Shown here piece by piece: positions 46,701 through 57,690 of a DNA stretch of 64,000 bases. The stretch is from Gnetum montanum. Lineage: Eukaryota; Streptophyta; Gnetopsida; Gnetales; Gnetaceae. How positions within the stretch are numbered: the stretch's first letter is position 1; each line of letters starts with the position of its first letter. Below the pieces are notes generated by a model, which was given only the letters and a program-made list of their open reading frames with translations, was not told where the DNA came from and made no database searches. The position numbers and the translations under genes were made by a program. The DNA lies in contig MNCI01028403.1 in the NCBI GenBank assembly GCA_015680685.1, positions 527,542 to 591,541 on the forward strand, read 5' to 3'.

Positions 46701-47870
46701 TTCATCAGGAAAATGATCAGATATGACATACTCATCCTCTTTGTTGTTCCAACACAACTGTGATAAGTGATCTACGATTACATTCTCATTGCCTTTGCGG
46801 TTTGCTATTGTTAAATTGAACTCTTGAAGAATTACCAACCAATGTATGATACGTGGGCTGACCATTGGCTTGTTCCTGAGGAACCTAATTGTACTATGAT
46901 CCCTATGGATGTATACTTTATAGCCTAATACATAGTGCCTAAATTTATCCAGTGCAAACACTACAACTATTAATTCCTTTTTCGTAGTTGTGTAGTTGAG
47001 TTGTGCACCGGTGATACTCTTACTCGCACAGTGGATGTAATAAGATCATTTTCATTCATCTAATTGTATTAGTACAGCTCCTAAGGCATAATTAGATGCG
47101 TCGGTTATGATATGGAATGACCTGGACTAGTCAGGGGCTTGTAGAATAGGGGATTCCACAAGTCTTTGTTTTAAAGTTTGGAATGCTTGTTCACATTCCC
47201 TGGTCCATTCAAAGGGTGTATCTTTTTTCTTCAGTTCTACCAACAGTTTGGCAATCTTAGAGAAGTTCTCAATAAATCTCCTGTAGTAGCTAGTGTGTCC
47301 AAGGAACGACCATATATCTTTGACCATTTCTGGTTGGCGAGTGATTCCTTGGATGACCATAACTTTTTCTGGGTATACCTCTATTCCTGATTGTGAAACC
47401 TTATGCCCTAATACTATGCCCTCTTGAACCATCAAATGGCTTTTCAGCTAGTTGAGCTTTAGTTTGGTTTCAACACATCATTTCAGCACTTTCTCTAACC
47501 AGTCTAGGACTTGATCAAAGCTTGATCCGTAAGTGGAGAATTCGTTCATAAAGACTTCTACTCCATTACCAATTTGCTATTGAAATATGCTTAGAACTAA
47601 TCATTGAAATGTGACAGGGACATTGCACAAGCCAAATGGCATTTGTTTATATGAAAATGTTCCCCAAGCACTGGTGAACATTATTTTGGCTTGTTCTTCT
47701 AGTGCGATCCGTATTTGGGGGCAAGCTCTCCTTTTGTTTGAGGGCAAGCTTTGTATTGATGATTACCAGTCTTCCATTTTCAAGGGTCATGTATTGCAAA
47801 CCTGTGGGCAACAGTTTTAAATCTAGGAGCTCTTTTTTAAACTTCTCAGGAATCTCCAACTTTTCCTGGT
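46662..47870 (-). pseudogene. E5 RT and RNase H
   Basis: RT: the palm box reads EVFMNEFSTYG (about 47,540), so the catalytic FMDD is changed to FMNE. Upstream is PFGLCNVPVTFQ, downstream GIVLGHKVSQSGIEVYPEKV and FLGHTSYYRRFIENFSKIA (47,127-47,435). RNase H: HIITDASNYALGAVL, TTTKKELIVVVFALDKFRHY (46,900-47,110) and GNENVIVDHLSQL. A section of about 250 codons of the RT fingers upstream of PFGLC is not visible in the expected place, so RT is probably N-terminally deleted. Confidence 0.87.
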
Positions 47871-48570
47871 TAATGTTTTTAGGGTTAAGAGCTGGAAGTT
47901 GGCAATGGACTTACTCAAGTGTGTCCATGCTTTCAATGTAAGCACTAATGATCCCCTCAGTTAGTTCCATGCATGTTATCGAGCTACTCTCTTGGTCAGC
48001 CATCAACCACTAGGTGCTTTCTTATCATGTGGCTACTGCATATAGGCACTTTTGTATGTCAATGTCTTGAGCACACCAATTGCATGCAGGCAATGTTAAA
48101 CTCTACATTACCCATGATTTCTGCATGTAATGGCACCGTGTGTCACTATATGCAATGAATGAAACTTTATTCTTCTAAATCTTTCCAAAAGTATTTTTCT
48201 TGGATATTTCTAGGGAAAGATTGCAAATTCGTAGGCATGCATCTATTGTGCTCAGCCATGCCCTTCCCACTATTATTGTGAGGTCCCCTTTATCATTGTT
48301 TATTTGGATCACTAGGAAATCAACTGAGTATGACCAACCACCTACAGTGGTAACAATGTCCTCAACTTGCCCCAAAGGAACATTGATGAATTGGTTAGCC
48401 AACTCTAAGAGAATATTGCTCTTCTTGAGTGGAGGCAGGTTCCATATTTTATACAATTCTTGTAAAATTAAGTTGACTTCGGAGCCTGAGTTAAGAAGAT
48501 CCTTATGAGGTTCATCCCAGTGACTTGGAGAAAAATTAGTAGGCTTCCAAGATTAGAGAATTTCTTGGGA
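47871..48570 (-). pseudogene. E5 protease and linker
   Basis: Active site LLNSGSEVNLI with Asn for the catalytic Asp (codon 48,490-48,492), the same substitution as in E4. Then YKIWNLPPLKKSNILLELAN and IIVGRAWLSTIDACLRICNL (GRPWL as GRAWL). A linker follows to about 47,870 with text homologous to 5,870-6,170 of E4. Confidence 0.85.
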
Positions 48571-51128
48571 AGGTGGCCTACCTTAATCTGGTCAATAACG
48601 GTATGTATTAACATAACCATGTGCATTGGTCTAAATTTTTGGGTTGAAGGGGGTCCCGAAACCTTATTTGGTATAGAGGTGTTTAGATGTTCAACAACTT
48701 GTAAAGGTGAGGGCTTGGTTGGATTGTTGCTTCTAAAGAAAGGTCTTTTTGGCATAGGATTGTTAGAAACAACTGAGAATTGAGGATTGGAAGCCCTCAT
48801 GATATTAGGTTATTGTGGTTGTGTTGGACATACCCTTGGCATTTTTGGAGTGGTTGGTGGTGGAGCTACCGATGTAAGAGATGTGAATGGATTCAGAGGA
48901 TAGTATGGGTATGGAGCGCCTCTAGGAGGAGAAGGAGTTCTAAAATACTCCTAAACTTGGTAGTAACATGGTGGGGCTATGTGACCCATAGATTCACTTG
49001 GAGAAATTGGTTATAACACATAATAGCCATAAGGATTAGGCTGCCACTAAGGGTATTGATGTCTAGGCAGTGGCATCCCCCATGAATGTGGGTGTTGCCA
49101 CTGTTGATGTTGTCTGATGGGTTTTGGTGGAGTTCCACTTGGATAGTACGTTAATTGTTGATGGAACTATCTTGGGTTACCTTGGGGATAAGGTAACCTT
49201 CGGGGTGCCTGCTGTTTGTTAAGTCTCAGGTTGAGTGCGTACACCCTAGACTCTTGTAGATGTGAGATGATTGGACAACATCCCTTAGGATGGTCATATT
49301 GGCAGATCTCACATCCACCATTATTATCTGTGTCAGAATCCACAACCTCATCAGAGATAGTTATTTTCCACTTACCCTTGTTATGTGCATGGCCTGAATC
49401 TCTCCACTTTTTCTTGTCTTTGTCACTACTTCATTCCTCCTTAGACTCCTCTCTGATTTTTAGGACAATTTCAAGTCTAGAGTCTAGGGAATCCCACAAT
49501 TGATCCACCTTAGCCAATACTTCAATTGTTAGCTTTTGAATTGGTAAGGTTTTTCTATTCACAAACTATTCGAGTGGTGACTCATCCTCCTCATCACAAA
49601 ATCTCACTCCCTTCCTTTGAAGGGAAGGATCTCGGTTATATTCTTCCGTGCTTTCTCCTTTTTGTAGCTCCCCTTCTTCTTTGTCTACTTGCTCCAACAA
49701 TCGGTGAATTTCATGGGCTCTAAGTTCTAATACTCTCTCTTGGGCATAAGTCCCAAGGGTCCTCCTAGTCTCATGTCTTAGCCCATCTACGAGGTGGTGG
49801 AGTTGATCCCGTTGTGCGTAACCATGGCCCAGGAAATGATGTAACAATGCATAGTATCAGCCCATGGTAGCATCCAAGGGTTCATGATTATCTTGTTTCC
49901 ATCCTTGGATCTGCTTACACAAATTAGACACTTTGGAGTATGTTTGGTATTTATCGTTGAACAATTCTAACATCATACTTCATCTCCTAATGGTTTTCGG
50001 TTCTAAGGACCGGTACCAACTCTCTACTTCCTTTATGAGTGTCCTAGGAAACAACTTCAGTTTCTTCCACTCATTCTCTATGTTCTACAAGGTGCAGGCA
50101 TCATGGAATGCCTGTAAATGATTCTATGGATCTGCATTGTATCCCCCTTCAAAGCAGAGAATGTTATTCATATCTAAGTGTTTAATTTAACTATCTTTTT
50201 GATGCCTTTTTGGTATTCTAACTACCTCTGTTATATCTAGCATACTTCAGGTTGCGAGTAGGGGCTTGTCATGATCATCTCTTTCATGACACCTGTGATG
50301 TCTAAATTGTTCCCTACTTTCCCTTTGTTCATGCCTTGATTCCCTAGAGTGCCCTCATCCTCTCTCTCGATTCTCTCGTCGAGGTCTCTCATCTTGTTTA
50401 TCCTTACCCTTATCCTCTCAGTTGTGTTCCTTGTGGCTATGCACAGATGTGGAAGGAGATGGTGAATGATGTGATGAAGGGAAAGAAGAAGGAGAACCAT
50501 CACCATGATGATGCTTCTTACCTTCTCTTCAGCTGCTACAGCCTCAATCATGATGACGATCTAAGTGCCCGTCCTTGTCACGTGTGTTGTTCCCTCAATG
50601 AACAGTTGGTATTCACAGGGATCAGAACCAGGGTTGTGTATCATAAAGCATAAGTTCTGATACCCCACCTCCTCACTATCATTAGGAGGAGGAACATCAT
50701 TTGATGGAGAACCCATTATAAGTGTTTTGCCATCTCTGATTTCACTTAGGACGTGCGGGACCCCTTTTCCCTTCAACAGTGTATGGTCGCTCTCCTGTCG
50801 TGAGTCCCTTAGATGTTGTGCTTCTATGGGATGATAATCCCTTATGTCGAAATCATCCACAACATATTCAGCATAGAGCTACGTCATGCCAATCTGTGCT
50901 AGAACACGGAGGAGCATGTTTGGGACTAACCAATCCGAAGGTAACACTATGTTACCTTGCAAATCCCTCCATCGTAGTTGTTCATCTTGACGGAGGATAA
51001 AGGCAAAATCTGGTATATACTATCTGATGTTGTTGAGGAACTGGCAGATTTTGATTATGTGTTTGATGTTTTCAATTGTTTCTTGTATGATCCCTAGGTG
51101 ACAAATTACTCTTATGATAAGAAGACAT
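48571..51128 (-). pseudogene. E5 gag polyprotein, decayed
   Basis: Minus-strand ATG at 51,126-51,128 (MSSYHKSN). The core has the lineage's INNI, FEGGYNADPQ text at about 50,120-50,200 and HHFLGHGYAQRDQLHHLVDG at 49,790-49,845, then an acidic CDEEDESPLE, the knuckle CEICQYDHPKGCCP (49,271-49,318), and a Pro/Gln-rich tail (48,470-49,250). It is collinear with the E4 gag throughout. Confidence 0.85.
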
Positions 51129-51253
51129 TTTAATTTAATTCGGTGTGCTATTAACCATTATATAAATTTTTGTTTAATTAACCCGAAGGGTTCATTTAAG
51201 CTCCCAACGATGTGGATAATTTCCTATGTTCTACTTAGTGCACAAACACTTAG

Positions 51254-51271
51254 TCCACAACAATGGCACCA
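51254..51271 (-). promoter_or_regulatory. E5 primer-binding site
   Basis: Minus-strand TGGTGCCATTGTTGTGGA, one base inside the 5' LTR. tRNA-Asp type with decay. Confidence 0.75.
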
Positions 51272-51272
51272 A

Positions 51273-52080
51273 TGATGAGTGGTGATGTACCCCTACACTC
51301 AACCATACAAATACGAGCATTACATGCACGATCCGGTCGAACTCCGTAGACTAAGTGCCTACACGCCTCATGGAACACTTAAGGTTAATCATTTTTTGTC
51401 TTCCCAGACTTACTTGTAGTTGTCATGGTTGTATGGTTAAGTAAGTATGAGGTATGTGATTTTTATGTCTTTTGTGTTTTATCTCCTATGCTAACAAGGT
51501 GAAGGGTGAAGAGACTAATTGACTAACTTTAACTAACTAACTAAGCCTTAATTAACCTAGCATTAGCATCCATTCCCACTTATCATTCACACCCTGAACT
51601 AATGCAACTTGGGTTACCAAATGCTAATCGTTGCTGGGATCACCAAAAGTAACACACGTGCTCGAAGCGGTCCTACTGAGGAACTTAACTAGGAAAGCAG
51701 GGTTGAGAGAGATTTAATGAACTAATAAAGAATTTAAATAATAAATAATAAATAATAGTAAATAAATTCCTAATTAGCCTATTCCATGCACTGTAAGGTT
51801 TATCCAATAAGTTCTTCTTTATTTCCGTACACAAACTTGTGTTTAGGTACAATATTTTCTCTAATAAAGATCCGTTCACTTTGGAGTTCCTACTATGGGC
51901 ACATGGAAATTAATCTATCTCTAGAGAGGTCAAACTGCCAGAGTTTTACTACAGTCTAAGCCTAGGATGAGAAACAAGGGAGAGCTGCCTCTTATTTATA
52001 GACTTGGTGATGCACCACGATGGGGACGACATGATATCGTGTATGCAATATCATAGCCTATGCAATATCACGTCCCATCA
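51273..52080 (-). repeat. E5 5' LTR
   Basis: 808 bp, partner of 42,578-43,401. It ends CGTCCCATCA. The palindrome cluster is shorter here (about 52,010-52,075), one part apparently deleted. Confidence 0.93.
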
Positions 52081-52855
52081 CCCACTATCCATTTTTAGTT
52101 TTCATGGCAGGAGACATACATGCCCATATGAGGTTAGTGCATGATATAGCAAAAACTTTGCTAGTTTTCCTTTCTGCTCAACATACCCATTATAAGATAT
52201 TACAGTGAGACTTAGTTTGCTCTTACTACTTCCCATGTTGTGTTGAATGGCGTTGATTTTTAGTCTATTGTTAATCACCATGAAATTCAAGAGCATCTCC
52301 TCTGCGCTACTCTAAGTTGCCTAAAGAATGCTCATGGTCTTACTAAATGGTATGGAAACCTTGAATTTTATCATTTTAATTTGATGAGGTTGAAAACCAT
52401 TTAAAGCTAAAAAACTTGGATGATATTTTATTTCTTAAATTAAGGTGATGAGAAGTGGTGGGAAAGGGAATTTCATGATAGCTTTGAACAACTTCAATGA
52501 ATTGGAACATACACTTGTTTATGATAATAGAGAATCTTACGAAACATAATTTAGTTGCACTCCTAGCTTGTGATCTGGCTCCACTAACTTATTGTTGATA
52601 ATGGCCCCATGCTTAACATGGGTGAGGTTGGTCTCAACACTTGGCCCCCAAACCACAAATTGCATGCAAGTGCAAGGATAGCAAAAATCATGAAATTTTT
52701 AAAAAGAAATGCAATAGATGATAAAAAAAGTCACAAAACAAGGAGATAAAAATTTGAAAGTAAATTATAGTGATCTAAACATGATTAAAATAACCAAATA
52801 ATCAAAATAGACACTGACATGAGCCATTTAAACCACCATTAAAATCTAGATATAT
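52081..52855. other. Unidentified DNA, right part (after E5)
   Basis: Continues 42,310-42,577. It has no recognisable retroelement domain on either strand; its longest frame is 64 codons. It ends at the second copy of the 474-bp repeat with the shared bases GATGA. Confidence 0.4.
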
Positions 52856-53329
52856 GATGACCCTCTTAATATACTTGCCAATGTTGAAATTTTCTATGAA
52901 ATTGATTTAAAGAATGACTATCATCAAATAAGGATTAGATTACGAAATGAATGGAAAACAACCTTTAAGAAATTGGATGGCTTGTATGAGTGGTTATTCA
53001 TGACTTTTTTACTACCCAATACTCCAACAACATTCATGAGACTTATGCAAGAGGTTCTAAGGATCCATGTTAATAAATGTTGCATTATTTTCTTTGATGA
53101 TATTCTTGTGTATTGTTCTAATGAAAAATAACATGTGTAATACTTAATATTGGTATTCCCTCCTTGATGATAGATATACCTAATTAGTGCATTAGCAATT
53201 GTGTCAATGATTAATGGTGAAACATGGCTGATTCTGTAACAATCATGGCCCATAACTACCATTCTTCAAACGTATGAACAAGGATGACAATGAACTTAAC
53301 ACCTTCCAAGTTCCAAATAAGGTTGATTG
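52856..53329. repeat. 474-bp direct repeat, right copy
   Basis: Same hybrid of E8 RT end (plus) and copia 3' tail (minus) as 41,836-42,309. Here the copia side is continuous with the rest of E6, while at the left copy the gypsy side is continuous with E8. Confidence 0.9.
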
Positions 53330-53334
53330 TTCTA

Positions 53335-56300
53335 ATTTTACCCTTGGATAGAGATGCCAATCATTGTTCATCTAAGGGTTTTGTGAAGGCATTAGCTAGT
53401 TGACTTTCGATTCTAATGAATTCTAGTCTGACATGATCACGTTATGTATGATCTAGTAAGAAATGATGGTGAATGTTAATATGTTTGGTACAAGAATCTT
53501 GGATTGGATTCTTAGTGATGTACATGGCACTCTTGTTATCATAGTAAATAGGAGTTAAGTCTAAATTTATTCCCAGATCTTTGAGAATCTCCTTCATCAA
53601 AAGTAATTGAGCACAACAACTATCAACAGAGATGTATTCATCTTCTATGATTAAAAGAGTTATAAATGGTTTCTTATTGGTTGTCCAAGAAACGAGACTC
53701 CTTCTAAAAAAGAAGCAATTACTAGTCATCCTAAGGTGATCATTAGAACATCCTGTCGAATCTACATTACAATAATTAGCAAGATCAAGGGAGGAATCCT
53801 TTGGATAGTAAAGGCCCGAGTTAATAGTACCTTTTAAGTAGAGAAAGATTCATGTAATAGCTTGGTAGTGAGAATCTTTTGGAGCTGATTGATATCTAGC
53901 ACAGAATCCTACAAATAAGGATATATTTGGTCAACTTGTAGTTAGATAAAGAACACTACCAATCATACCTCTATAAAGCTTGGGATCAACTCACTTACCA
54001 TGGTCATCTTTAACAAGTTTAGAATTTTCAGCCATTGGAGTACCTTGAACATGAACATCAGTCAAGTTGTATTTTAGCATAAGATCTTTTACATACTTGG
54101 TTTGCAATAAGCAGGTTTCATCAGTTGTTTGATAAATCTGAAACCCAAGAAAGTTCTTGAGTTCTCCCATCATGCTCATTTCAAATTTAGACTACATGAG
54201 ATCAAATAACTTCTTGCAAAGGATTTTATTAGTGGCACCAAAAATAATATCATTAACATAGATTTAAACAATTAGAAGACCTTTTCCTTCTCTTTTAAAA
54301 AATAATGTAACATCAACCTTACTTTTTTCAAATCCATTAGATATGAGATGTTGGAAAACTCTTTCATACCAAGATCTTGGAGCTTGTTTAAGATCATAGA
54401 GATCCTTTTTGAGTTTGTAGACATAATCAATCTTGATGGAATTAACAAACCATTTAGGCTGTTCAATATAAACTTCTTCTTGTATGGTTCCATTCGAAAA
54501 CATGATTTTGACACCCATTTGATAAGTTTTGATATTTTTGATACTTGCATAAGTAAGAAGAAGTCTAATAAACTCTAGCATAGCAACAACAACAAAAGTT
54601 TCATCAAAGTCTATTCCTTCTTGTTGGTTGTATTCTTTGGTAGTAAATCTAGTCTTGTTCTTTATGATGTTTCCATTTTCATCAGTCTTGTTTCTAAAGA
54701 CTCATTTAATCCCATTAATAGATTTATTAGTAGCCCTATGTGTTAATTCCCATACATCATTTCTAGAAAATTAAATAATCTCATATTGCATAGCTAAAAT
54801 CCACCCTTCCTATCTTTCAGCTTTCTTAAAAGTTTTGGGTTCAAGTTGAGAAAGATATGTAGATAATGCATAGATCTCTTTAACTTGGCTTCTAGTATGA
54901 ACACCATCCTAAACTTCTCCAATTACATAATTAATAGGATGAGTTTTTCTAAGTCTGGGCATTTTTTGGAGAGTGGAAGATATTTCCTGATCATCATCAT
55001 TTTTTTCCTCTTCATGTTCACTACTAGATTCTGAATTCTTATCATCTTGTACTAAAGTTGGATTGGACAATTTCTAAATGGGAGTAGTTTGATCATCAAT
55101 TTGAGGACAAGTAATTTCATGCTAATTTATTTTAACATTTATAGTTTCCTCTACTAAATTTGTTCTTTTGTTAAACACTTTAGATACCCTACAAACTTGG
55201 GAGTAACCTAAGAAAATTCCTTCATCAATTTTTGCATCAAACTTTCTCAAGGTATCTTTATCACTTAGGATATAGCATTTTCAATCAAAAACATGAAAGT
55301 AAGCTACTCAAGGCTTTTTACCAGTCCATAATTCATAAGGGATTTGGAAGTAAATCTTCTTATCATAACTTTATTGGACACATAACAAGTAGTGTTAATA
55401 GCTTCGGCCTAAAAGTGGTGAGGAAGATCCCAATCATTTAATATCATTCTCCTAATTTTGTTTAAGATTCTATTCTTTCATTCAACTACACCATTTTGTT
55501 AAAGAGTTCTTGTAGTAGAGAATTGATGTAGAATGTCATTTGTTTGAAAAAACTATTTAAATTCTGCATTTTTAAACCCACCTCCATTGTCTAATCTGAT
55601 AACCTTAATACCATATCCTTTTTCTTTCTAGATTTGATTGCTAATTCTCAAAAAATGATCAAACACTTCATCTTTGTGATATAAAAGTGTAATCCAAGTA
55701 AAGCAAAAATAGTCATCAACAATAGTTAGAAAATATCTTTTCTTTTCTAGGTTAAGAGTTTGAATTAGACCAACTACATCCATATGGAGTAAGTCTAAAG
55801 GAAAAGTAGTAGAAATACAATTTTTCTAGTCAAATCGTACCCTTATTTTTTTCCCTTTAAACATGCTTCACATGATTTAGCTTGAAATCTTTAAGCTTAG
55901 GAAGACCATTCATCATTTCTTTTGTCACCAAGGTCTCAAGAATTTCCTATTGATGTGGCCCAATTTCCTATGCCAAAGATTTGTATCATCTACACAACTT
56001 ACTAAACACTTGGATTTAAGGTTAGGAGAGATTCCAAATATAGTAGTATATACATTTCCTTGTCTAGATCCTTTAATCACAATATTTCTAGTAGATAGAT
56101 CTTGTATTCTATAAATTTCTTTTGAAAAGATAATATTAAAATTGAAGTCACAAAGTTGACTAACACTAAGAAGAGTATGTTTTAACCCATCAATGAAAAA
56201 CATTTTTTTTACAATGAGTAATCCCTTATCTTTTCCTCATATGGTACCAATACCTATTATGGGTGCTTCCATGTCATCTCAAAATGTGATTGTAGCACAA

Positions 56301-56560
56301 TTCTATTTCTTGAAGTGAGTGGAGTAGAATTTTTCACCTATCATGTCCCTTAAACACCCACTATCAATATACCATGTTCTATCATTATCATTGGAGAAGG
56401 TAACTTATGCAATCCAATTCTTTTCAATCTTTTCTTCTTTCTCTCTCCAACCCTACATGGTTTTCTTTCTACATTGGTTTTGCAAAAACCAAGAGTGGTG
56501 ATGCATTCTAAGATGAAAATAAGCTTGAACATGACCATATTTATCACAAAAGAAACATTT
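53335..56560 (-). pseudogene. E6 protease, integrase, RT and RNase H
   Basis: Read from the right on the minus strand: protease WYIDSGCLRDM (about 56,370), pre-integrase HTLLSVSQLCDFNFNIIF and NLWHRKLGHIN (55,925-56,203), integrase pieces at 54,850-55,900 (decayed), RT with EVYIEQPKWFVN, YKLKKDLYDLKQAPRSWYE (54,360-54,480) and IYVNDIIFG (54,237-54,263; YVDD changed to YVND), then RNase H with YDNKSAMYITKNP and TKHINIHHHFLLDH (53,442-53,560) and LANAFTKPLDEQ (about 53,370-53,400). Many frameshifts. Confidence 0.87.
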
Positions 56561-57040
56561 CAAGTTATTTGATCTAGAAGATTTGCTAAACCTCAATAAA
56601 TGCTATTCTTGATTCTTGGGTTTCTCCAAAGAGCTCTTGTTCATTTTCTTAAACATTCTTATCAATTTTTGAATCTTAGTTCTAAGGTTTGAGTTTTTCC
56701 TTTTGAGTTAAGAGCATTCATCATCAAGAATTTTTATTTTTATTTCCTTAGCATGTAAAGCATATTTTATTTCAATGCAAAAATTTTGGAAAGAAAGAAT
56801 GCTATGGCAAATTGTTTCATAACTATCTTCTAAGGAAGTGTTATTTTCATAATCATAGGAATCGTTAACTTCACAAGCATAGTCTTCTATCTTTCTAAAT
56901 GTAAGAAATAAAATAATATACTTACCTTGATAAATGAGGTGACAAATGAATTGAATGCACTAGTTGATGATGTTCATTAGGCTCCATCTAATGCTAAGTG
57001 TCCCTTTCATGTTCACTCTTGAAGAGAGTAGAAGTACCAG
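56500..57040 (-). pseudogene. E6 gag remnant
   Basis: Only the C-terminal part of gag is seen: a helical stretch (about 56,640-56,880), then a copia zinc knuckle, CFFCDKYGHVQAYFH (about 56,520-56,565), in which the fourth ligand Cys is Tyr. The space to the primer site is only about 450 bp, so the N-terminal gag is deleted. Confidence 0.7.
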
Positions 57041-57052
57041 GATCTGATACCA
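57038..57052 (-). promoter_or_regulatory. E6 primer-binding site (tRNA-iMet type)
   Basis: Minus-strand TGGTATCAGATCC, one base from TGGTATCAGAGCC, two bases from the LTR end CCACA. Confidence 0.78.
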
Positions 57053-57054
57053 CT

Positions 57055-57690
57055 TGTGGATTGTTGAACTTATAAGAGGGAATATGAATAAGTTCTCCAA
57101 ATTAAACCTTAAGCAACCAAAGAACACACCAAATTTAACATGGTTTCCCAACCTGGGTAGTCCACACTCGGAGGGTAGATTGCAAGCGCACCTTGTAAGT
57201 CTTCAAGCCTCGCTCTAGAGTGTTATACTAAAACACCCATCACTCAACCCCAAAAGATCCCATCATTCTTGGAAATGTGGTTTCAAGGCTTCCACAACCT
57301 TTACAATCTTGAGCTCCACATTGGGGTATTATACTGCAGCACCAACAACTCAATTCCACAAGATCTTGACAAGATCAAGAATATTAACTCCACAAGGCAA
57401 CAAGAATAAGAATTACAAGGGATAATTATGACTTAATTTGGTGATCCTTGTATAGTTAGGCACAACACTCCTTACAATGCCAAAATGAGAAGACAATGAG
57501 GAGCAACAAAGAATTCAATGATTGTAAAATGAATACAAAAAGCCATACATATTTTCCAATGCACATTAAGCCTTCTCATAGCTAAAACACCACTAATTCT
57601 GGCATAGCACTTTAAAATGAGAATGACTCAAAATTTGACTAAGGCAGGGAGCTCACCCCCAGCTTGCCCAAGCTAGCTTGCTCACGCTAT
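57055..57690 (-). repeat. E6 5' LTR, right boundary open
   Basis: It starts TGTGGATTGTTGAAC on the plus strand. Without the partner LTR the end cannot be set; the LTR may stop near 57,690 or include the tandem arrays as far as about 59,080. It contains a loose internal duplication (TGTTATACTAAAACACC and TATTATACTGCAGCACC about 115 bp apart). Confidence 0.6.

Larger units (their letters stand above)
42578..52080 (-). mobile_element. E5: Ty3/gypsy element with gag and full pol set
   Basis: LTRs at 42,578-43,401 and 51,273-52,080, with perfect target duplication CCCAC (42,573-42,577 and 52,081-52,085). The primer site is of tRNA-Asp type. The minus-strand order is gag, protease, RT, RNase H, integrase, post-pol module. 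It is the full-length sister of E4: gag, protease, the module and LTR ends align throughout, but E5 retains pol. It is decayed by stops and shifts yet is readable end to end. The integrase lacks Athila wording (it has GIDFMGPI, VVVDYLTKWAEV), so the lineage is a non-chromovirus gypsy that I cannot place further. Confidence 0.93.
53155..57690 (-). mobile_element. E6: partial Ty1/copia element, one LTR
   Basis: Minus-strand copia element with gag remnant, protease, integrase, RT and RNase H, an initiator-tRNA primer site and a 5' LTR beginning at 57,055. The 3' LTR is absent: no match to the 57,055 LTR start is seen on the left, where the element is joined to E8. The right end of the LTR is uncertain because a tandem array follows. 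Target duplication is therefore unknown. Confidence 0.82.
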
